In this document: one piece after another, positions 1 through 6,084 of the stretch
How the letters are laid out: each line of letters opens with the position of its first letter
Numbering within the stretch: position 1 is the first letter of the stretch
Made by a program: the position numbers and the translations under genes
The notes under the pieces: generated by a model
What the model saw: the letters and a program-made list of their open reading frames with translations, nothing else
Databases searched by the model: none
Told to the model about the DNA's origin: nothing
Source of the DNA: Sphingomonas sp. UBA4766
GTDB taxonomy: Bacteria > Pseudomonadota > Alphaproteobacteria > Sphingomonadales > Sphingomonadaceae
NCBI GenBank assembly: GCA_002403415.1
Contig: DHHS01000137.1
Coordinates: 1-8,312 of the forward strand
DNA: 8,312 nucleotides
Reading direction: 5' to 3'

Positions 1-863
1 CGGTGACCCTCGGCCAGCCCCTTATCGGGCGGGGGATGTCGCCCGGCGAGCTGCCGCGGCACGTGGTGGCAGTGCCGCGGCAGCGCGAGCGGGCGGGCGC
101 CGATCCCGACCGGCTGGCGCTCGCCATGCTGGGGTTGGTGCGCGTTGGCCCCGCGCAACATGTCGTGGAGGCAAGTCCACGCGACGTGACTACGGCACCC
201 GAATTGCTGGGTGTGCATGCCGAGGCGCCGGGGGCCGCGCGCTGGTCGGGCAGTGGCTGGCTGGTGGCGCGCGCCGGGTCGGGCCTAAGCGACAGCCCGT
301 TTGCCGGGCAGCTTGGCGGTTCGCAAGCCGGGCTGCGCCTCGCCTATGCGATCGATCTTGAGCGAGGCGTCAATGTGGTCGGGCGTGCTGCAACCCCGCT
401 TTCGGGCGCGGGCCGTGAAGCTGCCATCGGTGTGGAGTGGCAACCGGGGCGTGCGCCGGTGCGGATCATCGCAGAACAGCGGATCGGCATCGATCCCGGC
501 ACCGGGGGCCCCGCTCTGGGCTTGATTGGCGGGCTGGGGCTGAATGCGATCGGGGATTTTCGGCTCGAAGCTTATGGACAGGTTGGTGTGATCGCGCGCG
601 GCGGCGCGGTTGGTTATGCTGATGGGTCGGTGCGGGTCGACCGTGTTATCGCGCGGCATCGGGGCGCGACAGTATCGGCGGGGGGCGCTTTATGGGGCGC
701 GGCGCAACCGGGGACCGAACGGCTGGACGCCGGCCCGGTGCTCGCGCTCAGCGTCCCGGTCGCGAAACAGCGGGTGCGGCTGTCGCTTGAATGGCGCGCG
801 CGGATTGGCGGCCGCGCCGCGCCGGGATCTGGTCCGGCGCTTTCACTGGGCGGTGATTTCTAG
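1..863 (+). CDS. C-terminal part of a probable outer-membrane beta-barrel protein (5' end outside window)
   Basis: The reading frame is already open at the left edge and closes with TAG at 861-863, so the true start lies upstream. The GTG at base 3 is only the first in-window start-like codon. About 286 residues are visible. The first 65 or so are a charged, Arg/Pro/Gly-rich stretch. From about residue 80 the protein shows alternating short hydrophobic and polar segments with many Gly, Arg and aromatic turns (for example SGWLVARAGSG, AGLRLAYAIDL, FRLEAYGQVGV). It ends in ...SLGGDF, and a terminal Phe is typical of outer-membrane barrels recognised by the Bam machinery. I see no enzyme motif. 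The layout (variable N-terminal part, then a C-terminal barrel) recalls NfrA- or BcsC-type outer-membrane proteins, but I cannot assign a family. The permease gene follows after 48 bp on the same strand, so co-transcription is possible. The coding call is fairly sure; the localisation is inference. Confidence 0.68.
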   Translation, partial: VTLGQPLIGRGMSPGELPRHVVAVPRQRERAGADPDRLALAMLGLVRVGPAQHVVEASPRDVTTAPELLGVHAEAPGAARWSGSGWLVARAGSGLSDSPFAGQLGGSQAGLRLAYAIDLERGVNVVGRAATPLSGAGREAAIGVEWQPGRAPVRIIAEQRIGIDPGTGGPALGLIGGLGLNAIGDFRLEAYGQVGVIARGGAVGYADGSVRVDRVIARHRGATVSAGGALWGAAQPGTERLDAGPVLALSVPVAKQRVRLSLEWRARIGGRAAPGSGPALSLGGDF

Positions 864-911
864 GGTTTGCGGTTTTGCGCTGCGGCGCCGAACGCGATAG
901 GTCGGGGCGAG

Positions 912-1826
912 ATGGACATTTATCTGCCGATCGCGAATTTGAGCGTCAATGCGCTGGTCATCATCCTGCTCGGCGGGGGTGTGGGACTGTTATCGGGGCT
1001 GTTCGGGGTGGGCGGCGGCTTTTTGACCACGCCGTTGCTCATCATTTACGGGATTCCGCCCACGGTTGCCGCAGCCTCCGCCGCCAGTCAGGTGACAGGG
1101 GCAAGCGTGTCGGGCGTGTTTGCGCATCTGCGCCGCAAGGGCGTCGATTTCAAAATGGGCGGCATCATGGTCGCAGGCGGCATCATTGGGACTTTTCTGG
1201 GCGCCGCGCTGTTTCGCGTGCTTCAGGCAAGTGGCCAGATCGATACGCTGATCGCGATTATCTATGTGTTGTTGCTAGGCTTTATCGGCGTAACTATGGC
1301 GCAGGAATCGATTGCGGCGATCCGTGCGCTGCGCTCTGGCCAGCCGCTCCCCGCGCGCAAGCGACGCCACCATCCGGCGGTCGCCGCGCTCCCGCTGCGC
1401 ACGCGCTTTTACCGGTCGGGGCTTTACATGTCGCCGCTCGCGCCGCTGTTGCTGGGCGTGTTTGTCGGGATGCTGACGATCTTGCTGGGCGTCGGTGGCG
1501 GCTTTGTGCTGGTTCCGGCGATGCTCTATCTGCTTGGCATGGGCGCGCAAGTGGTGGTGGGGACCTCGCTTTTCCAGACCCTCTTCGTGACCGCAATTGC
1601 CACGATGGTCCACGCGATGACGACCAAGGCGGTTGACATCGTGCTCGCCGGGTTGCTGCTGATCGGGTCGGTGGCGGGAGCACAGCTGGGCGCGCGCTTT
1701 GCGGCCAAGGTAAAGCCCGAATATCTCCGGTTAGCGCTGGCAGTGATTGTGCTGATGCTGGCGACGCGGGTGGCGATCGGGCTGGGGTGGCGCCCGGATG
1801 AGATTTATTCGGTCGAATTGGGGTGA
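912..1826 (+). CDS. TSUP-family permease (sulfite exporter TauE/SafE type)
   Basis: This is a polytopic inner-membrane protein of about 304 residues, the usual length for TauE/SafE (TSUP) permeases, which move sulfite, sulfonates or other small organic and sulfur anions. It has the family's two-fold internal repeat. Each half opens with a hydrophobic helix carrying GVGGGF, at about residues 32-37 and 193-198, followed by a conserved small-residue stretch (AASAASQVTGASVSG in half one, VVVGTSLFQTLFVTAI in half two). A basic cytoplasmic loop (about residues 140-170, RKRRHH) links the halves. I prefer the ATG at 912, preceded by a GGGGCGAG ribosome-site-like stretch. An in-frame start at 867 would add 15 residues of unlikely sequence. 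The stop codon overlaps the next gene's start by 4 bp (GTGA), so the two are translationally coupled. Substrate is unknown; export of sulfite or an organosulfonate is the default family inference. Confidence 0.9.
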   Translation: MDIYLPIANLSVNALVIILLGGGVGLLSGLFGVGGGFLTTPLLIIYGIPPTVAAASAASQVTGASVSGVFAHLRRKGVDFKMGGIMVAGGIIGTFLGAALFRVLQASGQIDTLIAIIYVLLLGFIGVTMAQESIAAIRALRSGQPLPARKRRHHPAVAALPLRTRFYRSGLYMSPLAPLLLGVFVGMLTILLGVGGGFVLVPAMLYLLGMGAQVVVGTSLFQTLFVTAIATMVHAMTTKAVDIVLAGLLLIGSVAGAQLGARFAAKVKPEYLRLALAVIVLMLATRVAIGLGWRPDEIYSVELG

Positions 1827-2581
1827 GGCGTGCGCTTGCCCTGATCCCGGCGGCGCCGCTGCTGATGGCGCAGGCCAAGCCGGTGCTGGTCCCCGATGTG
1901 TCGCAGCGCAGTATCGAGATCGCCTACAGCTTTACCGGCGCCGAATTGTTGTTGTTTGGCGCGATCCTTTACCCCGGCGGGCGCGTGCCGACGGAGCGCG
2001 ATGCCGACATCGTCGTCGTGGTGCGCGGCCCCGCCCAGCCGATCCTGGTGCGCGAAAAACAAAAGATCGCAGGCATTTGGGTGAACGCGGCGCGCGTACG
2101 ATATCTGACCGCTCCAAGCTATTATGCGATTGCTTCATCAAAGCCCATCGACCAACTGCTCGATGACCGCAGCCGCGCGATTTACGAAATCGGGCTCGAC
2201 AGTTTGCAGCTGTCGCCTACCAACACCGATGCGGGTGGGAATGATGCCCGCTTCGCGCGCGGGCTGGTCGATTTGCGGCTACGCTCGCGGCTTTATTCGC
2301 AAGCGCCCGGCGCGGTCGAGATTACCGATGGGGTGCTGTATCGCGCGCGGCTTGCCATTCCCGCGCGGGTGCCGGTCGGGCGCTTTACCGCCGAGACATT
2401 CCTGATTCGCAACGGGCGCGTGCTGGCAGCGGCGGTGCGCGATATCGACATCCGCAAATCCGGCTTTGAGCGGTTTGTCGCGCGTGCGGCCGAACGCCAT
2501 TCCTTTACCTATGGCTTGGCGGCAGTGGCGCTGTCGATCGTCCTTGGCTGGGCCGCAGGCTGGGTCGCGCGGCGAGTGTAA
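1823..2581 (+). CDS. TIGR02186-family conserved alphaproteobacterial membrane-anchored protein
   Basis: This protein of 252 residues has no assigned biochemical function. The N-terminus (MRRALALIPAAPLLMAQA) looks like a signal peptide with cleavage near Ala18. The body, about residues 20-225, is a probable periplasmic domain with beta-rich stretches. It includes the FTGAELLLFGAI segment (37-48) and an IWVNA motif (85-89) that I recall from TIGR02186 members. A hydrophobic segment at about 229-248 followed by RRV is a C-terminal membrane anchor with a short cytoplasmic tail. The GTG start lies inside the permease stop (GTGA overlap), so its translation depends on the upstream gene. Members of this family are, as I recall, commonly encoded next to TauE/SafE permeases, which fits here. 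It may be an accessory or substrate-presenting subunit of the transporter. The family call is from recognition, not a search; the partner role is inference. Confidence 0.83.
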   Translation: MRRALALIPAAPLLMAQAKPVLVPDVSQRSIEIAYSFTGAELLLFGAILYPGGRVPTERDADIVVVVRGPAQPILVREKQKIAGIWVNAARVRYLTAPSYYAIASSKPIDQLLDDRSRAIYEIGLDSLQLSPTNTDAGGNDARFARGLVDLRLRSRLYSQAPGAVEITDGVLYRARLAIPARVPVGRFTAETFLIRNGRVLAAAVRDIDIRKSGFERFVARAAERHSFTYGLAAVALSIVLGWAAGWVARRV

Positions 2582-2662
2582 CTGACCGCGCACACACATA
2601 ATTTACCACTTGTCCGCCATTAAAGCGCTCCTTGGGGTCGAGTTTTGGGGGCGCGTTTTTGC
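2582..2662 (+). promoter_or_regulatory. Intergenic leader upstream of the HerA-type ATPase gene
   Basis: This 81-bp gap is relatively AT-rich in its first half, as expected for a promoter. It has no convincing -35/-10 pair: TTTACC and CTTGTC are loose -35 candidates, and TTAAAG at 2620-2625 is a weak -10-like hexamer. Two G-runs (2634-2637 and 2647-2650) precede the ATG at 2663. The second could serve as a weak ribosome site but is about 12 bases from the start. TTGTCCGC at 2610-2617 is the exact reverse complement of GCGGACAA at 2667-2674, just inside the gene. AATTTAC occurs at 2600-2606 and again at 2673-2679. A promoter here is an inference from position and base composition. Confidence 0.35.
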
Positions 2663-4327
2663 ATGAGCGGACAATTTACAAAAACGGCCATCGATTCGGT
2701 CCGCCCCTCGGATGCAGCGCACTATAACCCTGCCCATGGTTTTGGGATGGTCTTCGAGATTGCCGGTTCGTCGAGCCAGGTGTTGTTCGACGCGCATGCG
2801 ATGGAATCGCTCGAATCGCACGAGGACCCCGTCGTCGCTACCGCCGGACAGGTCGGCAGCCAGGTGAAGATGCGCGTCGGGGCAACGTGGCTGATCGCTA
2901 ATGTGCGCACGCTGAAACTTGTCGATGGACATGATGACCGCATCATCGCCGCCATCGATTTTTTGGGTGAAGGCAATGAGGAAAAGCTGACGGGCAAGCT
3001 TTACAAGTTCCGGCGCGGCGTTACGCGCTATCCAACGCCGGGCACGCCGGTGTTTCCGGTGTCGACCGCCGACCTGAAGCAAATCTATGCCGCCGATGAC
3101 CGCGCGCATGTTGACATCGGCACGGTTTACCCCACGCGCGACATCCGGGCAGCACTTTATGTCGATGCGTTGCTTGGCAAGCATTTTGCCCTGCTCGGCT
3201 CAACTGGCACCGGCAAGTCGACGGCGGCTGCGCTCATCCTGCACCGCATTTGCGAGCTCGCCCCGCTTGGCCATATCGTGATGATTGACCCGCACGGCGA
3301 ATATGGCGCCGCGTTCAAGACCAATGGCGCCATTTACGATGTCTCCAACCTGCAAATGCCCTATTGGTTAATGAATTTCGAGGAACATTGCGAAGTACTG
3401 CTCACCACATCGGGGAGCGAGCGCCAGCATGACGCCGACATCCTCGCCAAATGCTTGCTCGCGGCGCGGGCCAAGGGACGAATTGGGCAGGAAATTGCCA
3501 AGCTGACCGTCGACGCGCCCATCCCCTATCTATTGTCCGACCTGACTAACATCATTGCCAACGAAATGGGTAAGATGGACCGCGCGGGCGACACCGCCCC
3601 CTATATGCGGCTCAAGAACAAGATCGATGAGATCAAGGGCGATCCGCGCTACAGCTTCATGTTTTCGGGCATGTTGGTGGCTGATACGATGGCTGATTTC
3701 ATTGAGCGCGTCTTTCGCCTTCCTGGTGATGGACGGCCGATTTCGATTATCGACGTGTCGGGCGTGCCATCGGAAATCACTTCAGTCGTGGTGGCGGTGC
3801 TCAGCCGGATGGTGTTCGACTTCGCAATCTGGTCGCGCAACGAACCGCAGCGCCCTATCCTGCTCGTATGCGAAGAAGCGCATCGCTACATTCCGAACGA
3901 AGCCAATGCCAATGGTTCATCGGTCGGCAAGATCCTCAGCCGGATTGCGAAGGAAGGCCGCAAATATGGCGTATCGCTCGGCCTGATTACCCAGCGCCCC
4001 TCTGACCTTGCCGAGGGTGTATTGTCGCAATGCGGCACGATCGTGTCGATGCGGCTCAACAACGACCGCGACCAGGCGTTTGTGCGCGCGGCCATGCCAG
4101 AGGGTGCGCGCGGGTTTCTCGATTCGATCCCTGCCTTGCGCAACCGCGAGTGCATTGTCTGCGGCGAGGGTGTGGGCGTGCCGGTGCGTGTCGCGTTTGA
4201 CGATCTGGAGGAGATCAAACGCCCGGCGTCGGCCGATCCGCTCTTTTCTGAACTCTGGCGGGAAGTGGGTCAGGAGCCGGAAATCATCGGCCGCACGATT
4301 AAGCGGTGGCGCGCGCAGGGGCGTTGA
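2663..4327 (+). CDS. HerA-type FtsK/HerA-superfamily ATPase (DUF87, HAS-barrel domain)
   Basis: This 554-residue ATPase is expected to form a hexameric ring that translocates DNA. The N-terminal part, about residues 12-150, fits a HAS-barrel (GMVFEIAGSSS..., then RRGVTRYPTPG). It is followed by the HerA core: Walker A GSTGTGKST at 179-187, IDPHGEYG at 208-215, Walker B ILLVCEEAHRY at 399-409 with acidic E404 and E405, a KEGRKYG segment at 430-436 likely carrying the arginine finger, and the sensor-like ITQRP at 442-446. The middle region carries the expected helical insertion (LLSDLTNIIANEMGK). All key residues look intact. I chose the ATG at 2663; an in-frame TTG at 2645 would add six residues. 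Archaeal HerA works with the NurA nuclease in end resection, and some bacterial HerA proteins pair with SIR2 or nuclease effectors in phage defence. No such partner lies on either side. The gene stands alone and converges on the M23 gene 46 bp away. Family call is strong; the cellular role is unknown. Confidence 0.9.
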   Translation: MSGQFTKTAIDSVRPSDAAHYNPAHGFGMVFEIAGSSSQVLFDAHAMESLESHEDPVVATAGQVGSQVKMRVGATWLIANVRTLKLVDGHDDRIIAAIDFLGEGNEEKLTGKLYKFRRGVTRYPTPGTPVFPVSTADLKQIYAADDRAHVDIGTVYPTRDIRAALYVDALLGKHFALLGSTGTGKSTAAALILHRICELAPLGHIVMIDPHGEYGAAFKTNGAIYDVSNLQMPYWLMNFEEHCEVLLTTSGSERQHDADILAKCLLAARAKGRIGQEIAKLTVDAPIPYLLSDLTNIIANEMGKMDRAGDTAPYMRLKNKIDEIKGDPRYSFMFSGMLVADTMADFIERVFRLPGDGRPISIIDVSGVPSEITSVVVAVLSRMVFDFAIWSRNEPQRPILLVCEEAHRYIPNEANANGSSVGKILSRIAKEGRKYGVSLGLITQRPSDLAEGVLSQCGTIVSMRLNNDRDQAFVRAAMPEGARGFLDSIPALRNRECIVCGEGVGVPVRVAFDDLEEIKRPASADPLFSELWREVGQEPEIIGRTIKRWRAQGR

Positions 4328-4373
4328 CGCCCGGTTGGGGGTCGATGTCGCGACCAGGCAAGGCGAAAAATCT

Positions 4374-5846
4374 CTAACGTCCTGCCGGTTGCACCGCCAT
4401 CAGGGCGGCATTGCGCGCCCGGAACGCCCGCAGCGCATCGCCTGTCAGCCGCTGGACCGAAGCGAGCGCCATTGACCGGGGGTTTACCGGCCGACCATTC
4501 AGCCAAAGCTCGTAATGTAGGTGCGGGCCCGTCGACAGCCCGGTGGAGCCGACATAGCCAATCACTTGCCCCTGCGCGACGCGGGTTCCCGGTGCCACCG
4601 CAATCCTGCTCATATGGCCATAACCGGTCGCCAGCCCGCCACTATGGCTGAGCTTCACGAAATTGCCATAGCCGCCACTGCGCCCGGCAAACGCGACCAT
4701 GCCATCGGTCGCCGCCCGGATCGGCGCGCCATACGGAGCACCGATGTCGAGCCCCTTATGAAAGCGCGCGCCGCCAAATACCGGGTGCCAGCGCATACCA
4801 AAATTGGACGTCAGCCTCCCTGCCACCGGCATCACCAGCCCGGTCTTGCGATCGCCGACGCCGTTCGCATCGAACCAGCCCGGCTGATCGCCATCGGTCC
4901 AGCGGAACAGGTTCAGCGTGCGGCCATCGCGGTTCAGCCCGGCGTAGAGCAATTGCCCCAGCCGTACTTCGCCGGTCGCGGCGCGTTGCTGTTCGAGGGC
5001 GATGTCGAAGATATTGTCGGGCTGCACATCATTGCCGATCGAAATCCGGCTGGCGATCGCGCGGATATAGGCCTCCACCGCTTTGGCAGGGGCGCCGGCC
5101 GCGCGCGCGGAACGGTAAAGCGATTGCCCGACCAACCCGCGTATGCGCAAGGGTGTGTGGTCGATCGCAATCGGTTGCGGGGTCACGACCAACACTCCGC
5201 CCGTGCGCGCCACCGCCACCGCCAGGTCAAAGCGCGCGCGGAATCGCATTGCCTCAATCGGGCGAGGGACGGTTTTGCTGGGCCGTCGCCCAAGCGTCAG
5301 GTCGATTTGCATGCCAGGGCGTAGCGTATCGAGCGCGACCGCGCGCCCGACCAGATCGCTGACCAGTCGCGCCTCATCGCCGCCGACCCCCGCGCGGCGC
5401 AGCACATCGCCAAAGCGGTCGCCGCTGCCCAGCGTTGCCGTCAGGTCGATGATCGGGCGTTCGGGCGTTTCGGCGAGCGGACGGACCAGGTCATTGGCGG
5501 CCATGCGATGCCCGGTCGTTGCCCCCCAGGCGAGCGGCGCGATCGTGTGTGCGCGTGCCTCATCCCATTGTTCCCCGGCAAGCGGGGCTGGCGCTACGCC
5601 GGCGATGGGGCGCAGGCCGGGGCTAAGCCACCAGGCGGCGGCGATCAGCGAGGTGCAGGTCGCAAGCCCCCGCCACCAATCGCGCGATCCGATCCGCGCG
5701 CCCAGATCCGGCGTCCAGTCGATCGCGCTGAAATCGGCGCGCAGGCCGTGCATCCCGGGGGAGAGCGGCACGCGCTCCGCCCGGCCAAAGGCGATTGCCG
5801 CAGCGCCACCCCCCTGAGCCAGTTCATGATCGCTGCGTAAAAACAC
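4374..5846 (-). CDS. Membrane-anchored M23 (LytM-type) peptidoglycan endopeptidase
   Basis: This protein of 490 residues is predicted to cut peptide cross-links of peptidoglycan in the periplasm. It has a cytoplasmic N-terminal tail of about 56 residues, one membrane segment at about 57-77 (WWRGLATCTSLIAAAWWLSPGL), and a LysM/OapA-like region around 132-190 (GSGDRFGDVLRRAGVGGDEA). A linker domain follows, then a C-terminal M23 domain at about 337-460. The zinc and catalytic set is complete: H363 and D367 in HKGLD, H411 in GYGHM, and H442/H444 in PHLHYE. It should therefore be an active enzyme, unlike degenerate LytM regulators such as EnvC. The chosen start is GTG, supported by a GGGGG ribosome site five bases upstream. 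The next in-frame Met is residue 32 and would remove half of the tail but keep the anchor. The gene is divergent from the helicase and converges on the HerA gene. A CtrA-like box lies 74-88 bp upstream of its start. The resemblance is to MepM/OapA-type endopeptidases. Confidence 0.92.
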   Translation of the reverse strand: MFLRSDHELAQGGGAAAIAFGRAERVPLSPGMHGLRADFSAIDWTPDLGARIGSRDWWRGLATCTSLIAAAWWLSPGLRPIAGVAPAPLAGEQWDEARAHTIAPLAWGATTGHRMAANDLVRPLAETPERPIIDLTATLGSGDRFGDVLRRAGVGGDEARLVSDLVGRAVALDTLRPGMQIDLTLGRRPSKTVPRPIEAMRFRARFDLAVAVARTGGVLVVTPQPIAIDHTPLRIRGLVGQSLYRSARAAGAPAKAVEAYIRAIASRISIGNDVQPDNIFDIALEQQRAATGEVRLGQLLYAGLNRDGRTLNLFRWTDGDQPGWFDANGVGDRKTGLVMPVAGRLTSNFGMRWHPVFGGARFHKGLDIGAPYGAPIRAATDGMVAFAGRSGGYGNFVKLSHSGGLATGYGHMSRIAVAPGTRVAQGQVIGYVGSTGLSTGPHLHYELWLNGRPVNPRSMALASVQRLTGDALRAFRARNAALMAVQPAGR

Positions 5847-5851
5847 AGCCG

Positions 5852-5856
5852 CCCCC
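5852..5856 (-). promoter_or_regulatory. Ribosome binding site supporting the GTG start of the M23 gene
   Basis: On the minus strand, GGGGG lies five bases before the GTG at 5846-5844. This is a good distance for a Shine-Dalgarno pairing and is the main reason for choosing this non-ATG start. No comparable purine tract precedes the internal Met32 codon that I could judge better. Confidence 0.45.
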
Positions 5857-5894
5857 GATTGTTTTGCCGTGTTCCCGGCGTGTGCAGGAACTGG

Positions 5895-5912
5895 ACCCCA
5901 CGACTGTGGGGT
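5895..5912. repeat. Perfect 7-bp inverted repeat with 4-base loop (possible operator)
   Basis: ACCCCAC at 5895-5901 and GTGGGGT at 5906-5912 are exact reverse complements around GACT. There is no T-run after either arm, so an intrinsic terminator is unlikely. In the M23 direction it sits 11 bases beyond a TTGACT -35-like hexamer, that is, across the expected -10 and transcription start. A repressor operator or a leader hairpin are both possible. It starts 53 bases upstream of the helicase-distal half of the region and is about 170 bp from the helicase start. Confidence 0.5.
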
Positions 5913-5919
5913 GAGGACA

Positions 5920-5934
5920 TTAAAGTCAAATTAA
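5920..5934 (-). promoter_or_regulatory. Candidate CtrA binding box (TTAA-N7-TTAA) upstream of the M23 gene
   Basis: The sequence TTAA, seven bases, TTAA is an exact match to the consensus of the alphaproteobacterial cell-cycle response regulator CtrA. Read on the minus strand, the seven-base spacer is TTTGACT, so a TTGACT hexamer (5 of 6 matches to the sigma-70 -35 consensus) lies inside the box and points at the M23 gene. CtrA boxes overlapping the -35 are the usual arrangement at CtrA-activated promoters. The -10 expected 16-18 bases further on is poor (CAGTCG or close), which fits an activator-dependent promoter but also weakens the call. Only five TTAA tetramers occur in the whole window, and two of them make this box. 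Confidence 0.55.
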
Positions 5935-6074
5935 CCCCTATGGTGCGGATCGGCGCTTGCGGTGAACGGTGGCGTGACAGCGATAGACGGATTCGTGCCG
6001 AGTCGCGCCCGGCCGAGACGATCAACGGAAATATTTTGCGTGGCGGTTGCGCCATCGCGCCGGGCGGGCGATTT

Positions 6075-6079
6075 GAGAG
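6075..6079 (+). promoter_or_regulatory. Ribosome binding site for the Suv3-like helicase
   Basis: GAGAG lies five bases before the ATG at 6085, an acceptable Shine-Dalgarno distance. It favours this start over an in-frame GTG at 6040 (preceded by GGAA about ten bases away) and an in-frame TTG at 6073. Confidence 0.4.
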
Positions 6080-6084
6080 CGGCC

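Larger units (their letters stand above)
5847..6084. promoter_or_regulatory. Divergent promoter region between the M23 peptidase and Suv3-like helicase genes
   Basis: This 238-bp intergenic region separates two divergently transcribed genes and must hold promoters for both. The part near the M23 gene holds a perfect inverted repeat (5895-5912) and a TTAA-N7-TTAA box (5920-5934), and the AT-rich core is around 5917-5941. The helicase-proximal part, about 5945-6084, is GC-rich with no convincing -35/-10 pair; ATATTTT at 6031-6037 is the only AT-rich patch there. An open reading frame crosses the region on the + strand, but its composition and product look non-coding. Confidence 0.6.

Noticed and set aside
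867..911. Upstream ATG at 867 as the permease start
   Set aside because: It would add a 15-residue non-hydrophobic extension only four bases after the previous stop. The ATG at 912 has a G-rich site before it and begins just before the first membrane helix.
1294..1878. Open frame of 194 codons on the - strand over the permease
   Set aside because: The product is low-complexity Ala/Arg/Pro/Ser, as expected opposite a GC-rich membrane-protein gene.
2567..2591. Stem GCGCGG / CCGCGC around the TIGR02186 stop codon
   Set aside because: Six pairs with a 13-base loop and no T-run; easily explained by GC-rich composition, so not called as a terminator.
2603..3184. Open frame of 193 codons on the - strand over the HerA start
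   Set aside because: It is antisense to the conserved HAS-barrel region, shows no recognisable motif and has no good ribosome site; treated as a shadow.
4318..4355. Possible terminators between the convergent HerA and M23 genes
   Set aside because: GGGCG-TTGA-CGCCC (4319-4332, spanning the HerA stop) and GGTCG-N6-CGACC (4340-4355) can form short stems, but neither is followed by a T-run on the relevant strand. They are too weak to call.
4521..5324. Open frame of 267 codons on the + strand inside the M23 gene
   Set aside because: It lies wholly antisense to the M23 gene, whose catalytic motifs are intact. Its product is an Arg/His/Ala-rich string with no domain, typical of GC-rich shadow frames.
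6040..6084. In-frame GTG at 6040 as an alternative helicase start
   Set aside because: It would add 15 residues (VAVAPSRRAGDLRAA) without motif value. The ATG at 6085 has a better placed GAGAG and puts Walker A at the expected distance from the N-terminus. It is still possible.
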